Below the pieces are notes generated by a model, which saw nothing but the letters and a program-made list of their open reading frames with translations, was not told where the DNA came from and did no database searches. A program made the position numbers and the translations under genes. DNA of 64,000 bases from Mycolicibacterium komanii (GTDB taxonomy: Bacteria > Actinomycetota > Actinomycetes > Mycobacteriales > Mycobacteriaceae). Below, piece after piece: positions 57,059 to 64,000 of this stretch. The stretch lies in the NCBI RefSeq assembly GCF_001050035.1, contig NZ_CVTA01000007.1, forward strand, positions 65,539-129,538. The letters are read 5' to 3'. Position 1 is the stretch's first letter. Each line of letters begins with the position of its first letter.

Positions 57059-57256
57059 ATGATCAAGACCTTCGTTGTGGCCGCTTTCGTCGTCACGGCG
57101 CCTGCCATTGGCCTGGCGCCCGCTGCTCTTGCAGATGGGCCGTATGCGAACTGCAGCGCCGCGCACGCGGACGGCCGATACGACATTCCGCAGGGCGATC
57201 CCGATTACTGGGATGGCGGCGACCGCGACCATGACGGCATTGCATGCGAGTCGTGA
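57059..57256 (+). CDS. secreted Excalibur-domain protein
   Basis: 65 residues from ATG 57059. A signal peptide of about 25 residues ends PAALA-DGP, and the mature part is one Excalibur domain: NCSAAHADGRYDI, YWDGGDRDHDGIACES, with the DxDxDG calcium loop and the Cys pair. Excalibur domains bind calcium outside the cell and often accompany nucleases. The stop overlaps the next start as GTGA. Confidence 0.83.
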   Translation: MIKTFVVAAFVVTAPAIGLAPAALADGPYANCSAAHADGRYDIPQGDPDYWDGGDRDHDGIACES

Positions 57257-57603
57257 CTTCGCGACTCGTCGGTCGGGTCGCTTTGGGATTGCTGACTTGT
57301 GGCGTAGCGACATGCATCGGGATACCAGCGGTCGGTGCCGAGCCAGCGGCATTCTCGAGTCAGGATCATACGTATTTCCGGTTGTTGAGCACCCCGGACG
57401 ATGACGGTTTCGTTGTCACGGTGACGAATCCCGCGCTCATGCGTGCACAGGGCCTCTTGGTATGTCAACGCATCGACAACGGAATGGACGGGTTGGACGC
57501 GACATACCAGCTGCAGGCGGAAGGTCCGTACTCCTGGGATGCCGCTAATTACATCGCGTCATCTGCTCAAGTGGCTTACTGCCCAGATACTTTGCACTCT
57601 TAA
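57253..57603 (+). CDS. DUF732-like secreted protein
   Basis: 116 residues from GTG 57253, chosen for the GTGA overlap with the upstream stop (ATG 57244 is also in frame). Signal peptide ends PAVGA-EPA. DUF732-like pattern: DHTYFRLLSTPDDDGF, a central ALMRAQGLLVCQRIDNG and ANYIASSAQVAYCPD with the paired Cys. DUF732 proteins are abundant small secreted mycobacterial proteins of unknown function. Confidence 0.75.
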   Translation: MTSRLVGRVALGLLTCGVATCIGIPAVGAEPAAFSSQDHTYFRLLSTPDDDGFVVTVTNPALMRAQGLLVCQRIDNGMDGLDATYQLQAEGPYSWDAANYIASSAQVAYCPDTLHS

Positions 57604-57617
57604 CGAAGAAGGCATAG

Positions 57618-58400
57618 ATGAGGAAAAGGTCGCGCGGCGATCGTGTCACCGCTGGGCTTTGCCTCGGTCAGGCTTTACTGGTCGCTACTACGGCGGCCGG
57701 CGTGGGCGTGGCGATGCTCTCTGCCCCTGAGGCGGTGGCCGATTCTGTCACCGCAACGGCGGTTGTCTTGAACGTCGTCGACGGTGACACCATCGACATC
57801 CGCGACGACGTCAGGGGCCGACTCCGCGTGCGACTTCTCGGGATCGACACACCGGAAACGAAGAAGCCCGGCTACACCGTCGGCTGTTGGGGGCCGGAGG
57901 CAACGGAGTTCGCGCGCACGACGATGGTCGGGCAGCGAGTGGCACTCGTCCCTGACCCCACGCAAGACCGCACCGATCACTACGGCCGTACCCTGGCATA
58001 CCTTGTCCGAGCGGATGATTGGGACTACTCGGTCGAGGCAGCCCGCGCGGGCGCGGCACGCAGCTACGTGTATGGCGGTGTGCCCGTGAGTCGCTACGCC
58101 GCAATAGCGGCGGCCGAGCGCGAAGCCAAGGAGGCAAAGCGTGGGCTCTGGGGTCCGCCGTGCAACGGCGAGACGGCTTCCAGGCCGGCAACAGCCACGA
58201 GTGGGTCGGCGGTGACCGCTCCATCGCCATCGCTCGCCCCGCCTCCCCCGGAACCTTCGGTGCCGGCGTCGCCCGCGAGCGTCTACTACAAGAATTGCGA
58301 TGCAGCGCGCGCAGCCGGGGCCGCCCCTATTCGGGTCGGTCAACCGGGATATCGCAAAGGGCTCGACCGAGACGGCGACGGCACCGCATGCGACAGCTAG
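57618..58400 (+). CDS. secreted thermonuclease (SNase) with C-terminal Excalibur domain
   Basis: 260 residues. A signal peptide (about 42 residues, to AVADS) is followed by a staphylococcal-nuclease fold: VVDGDTIDI (calcium Asp), RVRLLGIDTPETK with the catalytic Arg and Glu, and DHYGRTLAYL with the second Arg, so it looks active. A Pro/Ser linker (residues about 190-220) leads to an Excalibur domain, YYKNCDAARAAG ... GLDRDGDGTACDS. Third gene of a compact operon with a free Excalibur protein and a DUF732 protein, all exported. A role in using or destroying extracellular DNA is likely (inference). Confidence 0.88.
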   Translation: MRKRSRGDRVTAGLCLGQALLVATTAAGVGVAMLSAPEAVADSVTATAVVLNVVDGDTIDIRDDVRGRLRVRLLGIDTPETKKPGYTVGCWGPEATEFARTTMVGQRVALVPDPTQDRTDHYGRTLAYLVRADDWDYSVEAARAGAARSYVYGGVPVSRYAAIAAAEREAKEAKRGLWGPPCNGETASRPATATSGSAVTAPSPSLAPPPPEPSVPASPASVYYKNCDAARAAGAAPIRVGQPGYRKGLDRDGDGTACDS

Positions 58401-58461
58401 CGGTGGTCTCCACCGACGGTCGCGGGTGGCGCTGCGTCACCAGTTCAAGGAATAGGTCGAG

Positions 58462-58749
58462 TCAGTAGTCGATGATCGAGCGCCAGTACTCCTCCGGAAT
58501 CTCGGCGTTCGACTTCAACACCATTGCCAGCCCGGTCGCCATCGCGATGCCGAGCAATCCGAGCCACAGCCCGAAGAGCCCGATGACCGCCCAGCACACC
58601 GCGGTGAGCGCCGGCCACGGCGACAGCACTGCCAGCACGGGCGCGAAGAAGAAGCCGGCACCGATGTACCACGCCGAACCGGCACGGTCGGAGATCAGCA
58701 CGAACCGCAACCATCGCGGGATCGGCGTCGTAGCGGGAAGAGTTCCCAT
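58462..58749 (-). CDS. small three-span membrane protein
   Basis: 95 residues from ATG 58749, with GAGAGGAG just upstream. Hydrophobic spans at about 23-42, 45-62 and 63-78, ending in a short charged tail (SNAEIPEEYWRSIIDY). No family recognised. Divergent from the XRE regulator gene. Confidence 0.68.
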   Translation of the reverse strand: MGTLPATTPIPRWLRFVLISDRAGSAWYIGAGFFFAPVLAVLSPWPALTAVCWAVIGLFGLWLGLLGIAMATGLAMVLKSNAEIPEEYWRSIIDY

Positions 58750-58860
58750 GATTCTCCTCTCGGCTCGATGATCACCTCCAACGCTGCCCCGCTGAGGTAA
58801 CGGCCGCAATTACCTGCGACGTAGTGGATGCGCGGTGCGCGACAGGCCACACTTGCATCC

Positions 58861-59637
58861 ATGACCTCCGCGGATGTGCAGACCCAGGCTTTCGGCGGCC
58901 TGCTGAAGGAGTGGCGCCGGCGCCGTCGGCTCAGTCAGCTCGACCTGGCAATCGCGGCCGAGGTATCGCCCCGACACGTCAGCTTCATCGAAACGGGCCG
59001 ATCCTCGCCGAGCCGGGCGATGGTGCTGCGGCTGGCGGAGGTGCTCGACGTGCCGCGCCGCGAGCAGAACCAGCTGTTGTTGGCGGCGGGCCTGGCCCCG
59101 GTGTATCCCGAGCGCTCACTCGACGATCCGGACATGGCCGCGGTCCGGGCCGGCATCGACCGAGTCCTCAACGCTTACAACCCCTTTCCCTGCATCGTGG
59201 TGGATCGCGGTTGGCAGATCGTACGGGCGAACGAGGGCACTGGTGTGCTGTTGGAGGGTGTCGCCGCTGAGCTACTCCAACCGCCGAACGCGTTGCGCAT
59301 CGCCCTGCACCCCGACGGGTTGGCGCCCCGGATCCGAAACCTCGCACAGTGGCGACACCATCTCATCGAGCGCCTGCGGCGCGAGGTCGCCGTCAGCGGG
59401 TCGCACGAGTTGTCGACGCTGCTGGCCGAAATCGATTCCTACCCCGGCGGTTCCGGCGGATCGTCGGATCTGGGCGGCGTCGCGGTGCCGCTCGAGCTCT
59501 ACACACCCGACGGGCGCTTGCTGACCTTCCTGTCCACCGTGACGACGTTCGGCACCGCGCTCGACCTCACCGCCGCCGAGCTCTCTATCGAGGCCTTCCT
59601 TCCCGCCGACGACGCCACCGCGACCGCCTTGCGGTGA
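58861..59637 (+). CDS. XRE-family regulator with MmyB-like ligand domain
   Basis: 258 residues from ATG 58861; an upstream GTG (58828) lacks support. The N-terminal HTH is GGLLKEWRRRRRLSQLDLAIAAEVSPRHVSFIETGRSSPSR; the C-terminal MmyB-like domain has NPFPCIVVDRGWQIVRANEG and LLTFLSTVTTFGTALDLTAAELSIEAFLP. Proteins of this kind often control the oxidoreductase gene next to them; here the AhpD-like gene starts 71 bases downstream. Confidence 0.87.
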   Translation: MTSADVQTQAFGGLLKEWRRRRRLSQLDLAIAAEVSPRHVSFIETGRSSPSRAMVLRLAEVLDVPRREQNQLLLAAGLAPVYPERSLDDPDMAAVRAGIDRVLNAYNPFPCIVVDRGWQIVRANEGTGVLLEGVAAELLQPPNALRIALHPDGLAPRIRNLAQWRHHLIERLRREVAVSGSHELSTLLAEIDSYPGGSGGSSDLGGVAVPLELYTPDGRLLTFLSTVTTFGTALDLTAAELSIEAFLPADDATATALR

Positions 59638-59649
59638 TCGTCGCAAGAG

Positions 59650-59670
59650 TTCTGTTCTGCGGTCACAGAA
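59650..59670 (+). promoter_or_regulatory. inverted repeat before the AhpD-like gene
   Basis: TTCTGT-N9-ACAGAA is a perfect 6-bp inverted repeat spanning 21 bases, 39 bases before the AhpD-like start. Candidate operator for the XRE regulator encoded just upstream. Confidence 0.45.
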
Positions 59671-59708
59671 TCCTTGTCCGCCGTCGTTCCATCCGCGACT
59701 GTGACCGC

Positions 59709-60353
59709 ATGACCACGACAGCCGACGCGCCATCCGTCACCTCCCCCGCCCCCACCCGCATCTCGCGGCTGCAGGTGCCCGCAATCGACGAGTTGCACAC
59801 CGCCGGGGTACGCGGCTTCTTCGCCAAACAACAGCGCGATGAAGGGCTGACCTCCAACTGGTTTCGGGCACTCTCACTCAACGAGGAAGACCTCGAACGG
59901 CTCAACGCCTACCTGCTTCCACTGCTGGGAACCGATGGCCGCGGCGGTTTGACCGCACGCGAGCGGGAGGTCGTCGCCACCGTCGTATCCGGTGAGAACC
60001 GGTGCGCCTACTGCCATACCAACCACGCCAACAAGCTCGGCAAGGTCGCCGGCGACTGGTCGTTCGGACAGCGCGTCGCCATCGACCACCACCAGGTCGC
60101 CGAGCTCACCGACCGGGAACGGGCGCTGGCCGACATCGCCGTGCTCGTCAACAACCACCCGCAGGCCATCCGGGACGCGGACGTCGACCGGCTGCGCGCG
60201 CTCGGGTTCGACGATCACCAGATTCTCGAGGGCATCTCGATCGCCGCGTTCATCGGCGCCACCAATCGGATCGGCATCGCGCTGTCGGTGCCACCCAACC
60301 CCGAGTACACCGGCATCCCGGTCGGCAGCCGGGAAACGACACCCGGCCGGTAG
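59709..60353 (+). CDS. AhpD/carboxymuconolactone-decarboxylase-like peroxidase-related protein
   Basis: 214 residues from ATG 59709. The active motif is ENRCAYCHTNHANKLGKVAGD, a CxxC with the following His typical of AhpD-like alkylhydroperoxidases, preceded by LTAREREVVATVVSG. The length matches the peroxidase-related (uncharacterised) branch with an extra N-terminal helix region. It probably reduces peroxides or a thiol-disulfide partner. Downstream of the XRE regulator that likely controls it. Confidence 0.85.
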   Translation: MTTTADAPSVTSPAPTRISRLQVPAIDELHTAGVRGFFAKQQRDEGLTSNWFRALSLNEEDLERLNAYLLPLLGTDGRGGLTAREREVVATVVSGENRCAYCHTNHANKLGKVAGDWSFGQRVAIDHHQVAELTDRERALADIAVLVNNHPQAIRDADVDRLRALGFDDHQILEGISIAAFIGATNRIGIALSVPPNPEYTGIPVGSRETTPGR

Positions 60354-60404
60354 TCCGACCGAACCGCGCATGTGCGGCCGCAAACACCAATAGAGTCTGG
60401 CGTC

Positions 60405-60824
60405 ATGGACAACCGACTCGTTGCGGCAGCCGCGGTCATGCTCGTTGCCGGTGCCGCAGGCTGCTCGACGCCGCCCGCCGCACTCGGGGGGACGACCGCG
60501 AAGGTAACCATCAACGGCGAGAGCACCGGTGGCCCGCACGCGGTGTTGTGCAAGCAATCCGGGTGGCTGTGGACGATCGAGACGCCCGAGGACACGAAAG
60601 GCTTCACGGCCAACATCGGCACCGGAGACAAGGTGACCGTCGAAGCAGTCACGTTCAACGACTTCGGTGGTTTCACCGGCAACTTCTGGAAAGGGAACAT
60701 CGGCGAGGCCGAGTTGAAGGGCACCGGTGGCAAGTTCACGATCACCGGTTCGGCCGACGGATCCTTCACCGACAACCCGAGCAACGCGGTGACGGCCACC
60801 TTCCGTATCGAAGCCAACTGCTGA
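60405..60824 (+). CDS. LpqH-family (19 kDa antigen-like) lipoprotein
   Basis: 139 residues from ATG 60405. Lipobox AGAAGC near residue 20 gives a lipid-anchored envelope protein. The mature domain matches the LpqH family: TAKVTINGES, VLCKQSGWLWTIETPEDTKGFTANIG, FTGNFWKGNIGEAELKGTGGKFTITGSADG and IEANC, with the two Cys placed to form a disulfide. LpqH relatives are TLR2-active surface antigens of undefined role. Confidence 0.88.
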   Translation: MDNRLVAAAAVMLVAGAAGCSTPPAALGGTTAKVTINGESTGGPHAVLCKQSGWLWTIETPEDTKGFTANIGTGDKVTVEAVTFNDFGGFTGNFWKGNIGEAELKGTGGKFTITGSADGSFTDNPSNAVTATFRIEANC

Positions 60825-60833
60825 GCGGGCACC

Positions 60834-61205
60834 GTGCACAAATTTCGCCAAGCGGTCGAAGCCGCCGACCTCGACGCCATGATGGCGTTGTGCCGCGACG
60901 ACGTTGTGTTCCGTAGCCCGGTCGTCTTCTCGCCGTACCAGGGGCGCGACGCGCTGCGCCACATCCTGAAGGCCGTGATGGAGGTCTTCGAAGACTTTCG
61001 GTACGTCCGCGAGATCGGAGCGCCCGACGCGTCCGATCACGCGTTGGTGTTCCAGGCGAAGGTCGGCGACAAGGACATCGAAGGCTGCGACTTCATCCGA
61101 ACCGACGAGGACGGCTCGATCAGTGAGCTCACGGTGATGGTGCGACCCCTGTCGGCGACGCTGACACTCGCCGAGATGATGAAGGAGCGCCTCTCGGCTT
61201 CCTGA
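60834..61205 (+). CDS. SnoaL/NTF2-like protein
   Basis: 123 residues from GTG 60834, 9 bases after the lipoprotein stop. A single NTF2-like domain ([80 protein letters not shown]). These bind small ligands or act as isomerases. It belongs to the same broad fold as the array of the giant protein, but lacks the DDRRR/DHRR motifs, so it is not a loose unit of that array. Confidence 0.82.
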   Translation: MHKFRQAVEAADLDAMMALCRDDVVFRSPVVFSPYQGRDALRHILKAVMEVFEDFRYVREIGAPDASDHALVFQAKVGDKDIEGCDFIRTDEDGSISELTVMVRPLSATLTLAEMMKERLSAS

Positions 61206-61210
61206 ATCAC

Positions 61211-61221
61211 TGGTCTGACCA
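61211..61221. promoter_or_regulatory. FadR/GntR-type operator
   Basis: TGGTCTGACCA is a perfect odd palindrome of the TGGTCnGACCA type used by FadR-subfamily GntR regulators, 38 bases before the regulator's start codon. Confidence 0.68.
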
Positions 61222-61258
61222 CTTGACCTCTGTCCGGTTCGCTGGCACCCTGGGCGGC

Positions 61259-61981
61259 ATGGCTTTGCAACCGGTGAATCGGCGCTCCGTGCCCGAAGAC
61301 GTGTTCGAGCAGATCGTGTCGGAGGTGCTCAGCGGGCAGATGCAGCCCGGCGAGTCCCTGCCCAGCGAGCGCAGGTTGGCCGAGGTCCTCGGCGTTTCCC
61401 GCCCCGCTGTCCGCGAGGCGCTCAAGCGGCTCACCGCCGCGGGTCTGGTCGAGGTGCGCCAGGGCGATGCGACGACGGTTCGCGACTTCCGACGCCACGC
61501 GGGTCTGGACCTGCTCCCCCGACTGCTGCTCCGGGGCGGTGAGCTCGATCTGTCGGTCGTCCGCAGCATCCTCGAGACGCGGCTGCACAACGGCCCCAAG
61601 GTTGCCGAACTGGCCGCCGAACGCGGCGGCAAGGAACTGGCCCGATCGCTGGATCAAGCGTTGCAGGATCTCGCGGCCGCGAACGATCCCGTCGAGCAGC
61701 AACGCCACGCCCTGACGTTCTGGGACAACATCGTCGACGGCGCCGACTCGATCGCCTTCCGGTTGATGTACAACACACTGCGGGCCACCTACGAACCGGC
61801 GCTCCCCGCACTGGCGGCGGTGATGGCCGACGAGGTCGGCAGGCCGCAGGCCTACCGGGAATTGGCCGACGCGATCACCGCGGGCGATCCGCCGCGGGCC
61901 CGACAGGCCGCCCAGAACCTCCTCGAACCGGCGACGACAGCACTAGTGCACGCCCTCGATGATCTGGAGAAACAACGATGA
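61259..61981 (+). CDS. FadR-subfamily GntR regulator
   Basis: 240 residues from ATG 61259; the frame to 61223 would start beside the operator. The winged helix is [58 protein letters not shown]; the C-terminal FCD-like all-helical domain follows. The stop overlaps the hydroxylase start (ATGA), so it likely represses its own operon through the palindrome at 61211, responding to a fatty-acid-type ligand (inference). Confidence 0.9.
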   Translation: MALQPVNRRSVPEDVFEQIVSEVLSGQMQPGESLPSERRLAEVLGVSRPAVREALKRLTAAGLVEVRQGDATTVRDFRRHAGLDLLPRLLLRGGELDLSVVRSILETRLHNGPKVAELAAERGGKELARSLDQALQDLAAANDPVEQQRHALTFWDNIVDGADSIAFRLMYNTLRATYEPALPALAAVMADEVGRPQAYRELADAITAGDPPRARQAAQNLLEPATTALVHALDDLEKQR

Positions 61982-62655
61982 CAACCACGGACGCACGTCG
62001 CGCGCGCAAATCGTTCACGCTCGCCGACGCATTCGGCGAATTCTCAAAACATGCCTCGCCCTGGATGATCGGCGCCACCCTGGTGGCCGCGGCGGTGGCT
62101 CGCATCGCCGTCGGCGACTGGCAGCTCACCGACGCGATCGTGCCGGTGGTGATGCTTGCGGTCTTTCCGTTCTTCGAGTGGATCATCCACGTCTTCGTCC
62201 TGCACTGGCGGCCGAAACGGCTGGGACCCTTGACGATCGATCCGCTGCTGGCCCGCGAACACCGGGCGCACCACAGCGATCCGCGCAGCATCCCGCTGAT
62301 CTTCATCCCGTGGAAGTCCCTGGCCACGTGGGTACTGCCGGTGACCGTCGCCGTCGGCCTCCTGGCGTTCCCCCGCCTGGGTCTCGGGCTGTCGTACCTC
62401 GTCTGCATCGGTGTGCTCGGGCTGGTGTACGAGTGGACGCACTATCTGATCCACAGCGACTACAAACCGAAAACCGCTCTCTATCGGGCGGTCTGGCGTA
62501 ACCACCGCCAGCACCACTTCAAGAACGAGCACTATTGGTTCACGGTCACCAGCTCCGGGACGGCCGACCGAGTGCTCGGCACCTACCCCGATCCGTCCAC
62601 GGTGGAAAACTCACCGACGGCGAAGAACCTTCACGCCGGCGCTGCGCCGGCGTGA
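61978..62655 (+). CDS. fatty-acid hydroxylase/sterol desaturase-superfamily protein
   Basis: 225 residues. Integral membrane di-iron enzyme: His clusters in [32 protein letters not shown] and [14 protein letters not shown] between hydrophobic spans, as expected for the superfamily. Substrate unknown; the FadR-type regulator encoded upstream in the same operon suggests a fatty acyl chain. Confidence 0.9.
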   Translation: MTTTDARRARKSFTLADAFGEFSKHASPWMIGATLVAAAVARIAVGDWQLTDAIVPVVMLAVFPFFEWIIHVFVLHWRPKRLGPLTIDPLLAREHRAHHSDPRSIPLIFIPWKSLATWVLPVTVAVGLLAFPRLGLGLSYLVCIGVLGLVYEWTHYLIHSDYKPKTALYRAVWRNHRQHHFKNEHYWFTVTSSGTADRVLGTYPDPSTVENSPTAKNLHAGAAPA

Positions 62656-62669
62656 CCCTGTTCGTTCGG

Positions 62670-63416
62670 CTACTGCACGATGACCGGGTCGCCGATGCTC
62701 ACCGTGTCGTAGTACCACGCCGCGTTGTCCGGGCTGAGATTGATGCAGCCGTGGCTGACGTTCTCATACCCTTGCGAGCCCGTCGACCAGGGTGCGGAGT
62801 GTACGTACACCCCACCCCAGTTGATGCGAACCGCGTAGTAGACGGTGAGCTTGTAGCCCTCGGGATCGTCCAGCGGAATGCCGATGGTGCGGGAGTCCAT
62901 GATCACCGGGCTCTGCTTCTCGAGCACCGTGAACGAACCCCTGGGCGTCGGGAACTTCGGCTTGCCCATCGATGCGGGCATCTCGCGCATGGTTTCGCCG
63001 TCGATGCTGACGGTGAAGGTGTGGGCGTCGATGTCGGCGACCGCGAGCACCTCAGAACCGGTCTGGAAACTGGCCTTGGCGTTCCCCGCTGTGACCGTGA
63101 TGGTCGAATGCGCGGGGAAGAACTGCTGCGGAGTCCACTGCAGTACACGGTCATCGAGCCAGGCGAACGTCCCGGTCTGCGTCCCGGCGGGCATGGTCGG
63201 CGCGGATACGGCAAAGGTCCGCTCGGCGGCCGCGCGGTCTTCGATCGCGCGGTTGAACGTCACCGTGATCGGATGTGCCACACCGACTGTCTGGCCCGCC
63301 GGTTGGATGCTGGCTACATCGGTCGGCGTTGCGACACCCGCGGAACTAGTCGGGGCGGAGACCACGGTGAGCACCGCGAGGCTCGCCACCGCGAGCAGAT
63401 TTCGTAGCTTCAGCAC
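62670..63416 (-). CDS. ldtA: L,D-transpeptidase, LdtA (LdtMt1) type
   Basis: 248 residues from GTG 63416. A signal peptide or membrane anchor at 1-26 is followed by an immunoglobulin-like domain (about 30-120) and a YkuD catalytic domain with SHGCINLSPDNAAWYYD (nucleophile Cys) and the His of GGVYVHSAPW. As I recall it aligns along its length with M. tuberculosis Rv0116c, which makes 3-3 cross-links in peptidoglycan and resists most penicillins. Convergent with the hydroxylase gene. Confidence 0.92.
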   Translation of the reverse strand: MLKLRNLLAVASLAVLTVVSAPTSSAGVATPTDVASIQPAGQTVGVAHPITVTFNRAIEDRAAAERTFAVSAPTMPAGTQTGTFAWLDDRVLQWTPQQFFPAHSTITVTAGNAKASFQTGSEVLAVADIDAHTFTVSIDGETMREMPASMGKPKFPTPRGSFTVLEKQSPVIMDSRTIGIPLDDPEGYKLTVYYAVRINWGGVYVHSAPWSTGSQGYENVSHGCINLSPDNAAWYYDTVSIGDPVIVQ

Positions 63417-63727
63417 ACTTCCATCCTAAGTCGTCTCATGAAGTTCCCCCGGTAACCGCAAGTCGGACCCGGACACGCATGTCGGTGTCGACTTCAAAGC
63501 CCATATCGAATCCGCTGTTCAGAACGTTTCACCCCGGCCGGTCCGCCGATCCGCTCGATCGACAGCAACAGGAGGCTGAAGCCGGCGCTATCCGCGCCCG
63601 GCACACCGACTCTTCTGCTCGGACAACCCGCGTGCGCGCCCCCAACGCTGCGACCGCCCGCGCCCCCAACGCTGCGACCGCCTCGGGCGGCATCGGGTGG
63701 GGATTTGCCGAGACAGTGGCCGGCGAG
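63417..63727. other. intergenic region containing a 24-bp tandem duplication
   Basis: About 310 bp upstream of ldtA. An ATG-initiated plus-strand frame of 104 codons runs from 63479 to 63793, but it lacks a recognisable product and overlaps the proline-rich gene in antisense, so I do not annotate it. The promoter of ldtA should lie at the left end. Confidence 0.4.
63635..63682. repeat. perfect 24-bp tandem duplication
   Basis: Two identical adjacent copies (63635-63658 and 63659-63682), each starting CGCGCCCCCAACGCTGCG. The multiple of three keeps any overlapping frame open. Confidence 0.85.
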
Positions 63728-64000
63728 TCACGCAGGCGGCGGCAGCGGGGCGGGCTCGGGAGGCGGGGGCGCGACGGCCTCTGGTGGAGGTAGGGCGGGC
63801 ACCTCCGGCGCCGGCGGCGGGACCCCCTCGGGGGGCGCAGGGACGATCGCTTCGGGCGGTGGCGGCGGAGCGAGCGCGGGATCGACGGGTGGGGGTGCCT
63901 GCTGCACCGCGGGGTCGTCGTTCGAGAACCGGTCCCTGATCCGTTGCAACAATCCCCGGCGCTCAGGTACCGGGGTGGGCTGGGCCGGCACCAGGCCGGG
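63728..64000 (-). CDS. proline-rich protein, C-terminal part (5' end outside the window)
   Basis: At least 90 residues visible; the frame is open to the window edge, and an in-frame GTG at 63991 may be internal. A short charged segment (ERRGLLQRIRDRFSNDDPAV) is followed by a Pro/Ala/Glu low-complexity tail (PEAIVPAPPEGVPPP and similar) to the stop. Function cannot be inferred from this part; it could be a secreted or membrane protein with a wall-associated tail. Confidence 0.6.
   Translation of the reverse strand, partial: PGLVPAQPTPVPERRGLLQRIRDRFSNDDPAVQQAPPPVDPALAPPPPPEAIVPAPPEGVPPPAPEVPALPPPEAVAPPPPEPAPLPPPA

Noticed and set aside
60834..61205. A detached unit of the giant NTF2 array
   Set aside because: Same broad fold, but it lacks the DDRRR/DHRR signatures and aligns poorly by eye with either unit type.
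63479..63793. A 104-codon plus-strand frame containing the 24-bp repeat
   Set aside because: Overlaps the proline-rich gene in antisense and its translation shows no protein-like features beyond the repeat.

Overview
The window looks like a piece of the chromosome of a fast-growing mycobacterium (Mycobacterium sensu lato, probably Mycolicibacterium). The base composition is GC-rich and many genes are recognisably mycobacterial: an ICL2-type isocitrate lyase, furA-katG, an MmpS-MmpL pair, a PrrB-like kinase, an LpqH-like lipoprotein, a CYP125-type P450 and an LdtA-type L,D-transpeptidase. I see no insertion sequence, prophage, rRNA, tRNA or CRISPR array.

Layout. 1-5 kb: the C-terminal part of isocitrate lyase, then a two-gene minus-strand unit encoding a polytopic M50-type zinc protease with an N-terminal PqqD-like domain and a small protein made of two tandem repeats with a Gly/Ser tail. 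5-9 kb: an Rv0910-like SRPBCC protein, an orphan PrrB-like histidine kinase, an SGNH lipoprotein and a membrane acyltransferase. 9-13.3 kb: furA-katG with a leaderless furA promoter, then an amidotransferase and an alpha/beta hydrolase. 13.3-17.5 kb: a TetR regulator divergent from mmpS-mmpL. 17.5-20.4 kb: a secreted protein, an MBL-fold protein behind a MerR/SoxR-type promoter, and an ArsR-SRPBCC regulator coupled to a DUF899 gene.

20.4-34.4 kb holds the outstanding object: one unbroken minus-strand gene of about 4,658 codons. It encodes an SARP-type winged helix with BTAD domain, a class III nucleotidyl cyclase domain with its catalytic residues, a P-loop ATPase with a TPR-like region, and then about 25 NTF2/SnoaL-like domains in an alternating A-B array with a period of about 810 bp. 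A phosphodiesterase/nucleotide pyrophosphatase-like gene is divergent from it. The next gene, an NlpC/P60-like protein, has an exact CRP-type palindrome in its promoter, which suggests a local cAMP theme (inference).

36.5-49 kb is mostly metabolism: YaaA, an acyl-CoA ligase, two hotdog proteins, CinA, a FabG3-like SDR, a DapB-like reductase, a HAD phosphatase and a nitronate-monooxygenase-type flavoprotein. Two exact KstR-type motifs precede the reductase/SDR pair and the flavoprotein, and a near-exact one precedes the CYP125-type P450 at 54.7 kb, so these dispersed genes may belong to the sterol-catabolism regulon. 49-54 kb: two TetR genes with dyad operators around a molybdopterin oxidoreductase and a DUF2867 gene. 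55.9-56.2 kb: a convergent intergenic region that can fold into an unusually well-formed branched RNA. 57-58.4 kb: a secreted Excalibur, DUF732 and thermonuclease-Excalibur operon. 58.4-64 kb: an XRE regulator with an AhpD-like protein, an LpqH-like lipoprotein, a single NTF2-like protein, a FadR-type regulator with its box and a fatty-acid/sterol hydroxylase, an L,D-transpeptidase, and the C-terminus of a proline-rich protein cut by the window end.

All assignments come from reading motifs and from recalled similarity to named families; no database search was run. Several start codons were moved downstream from the longest reading frame, for the reasons given in each entry.
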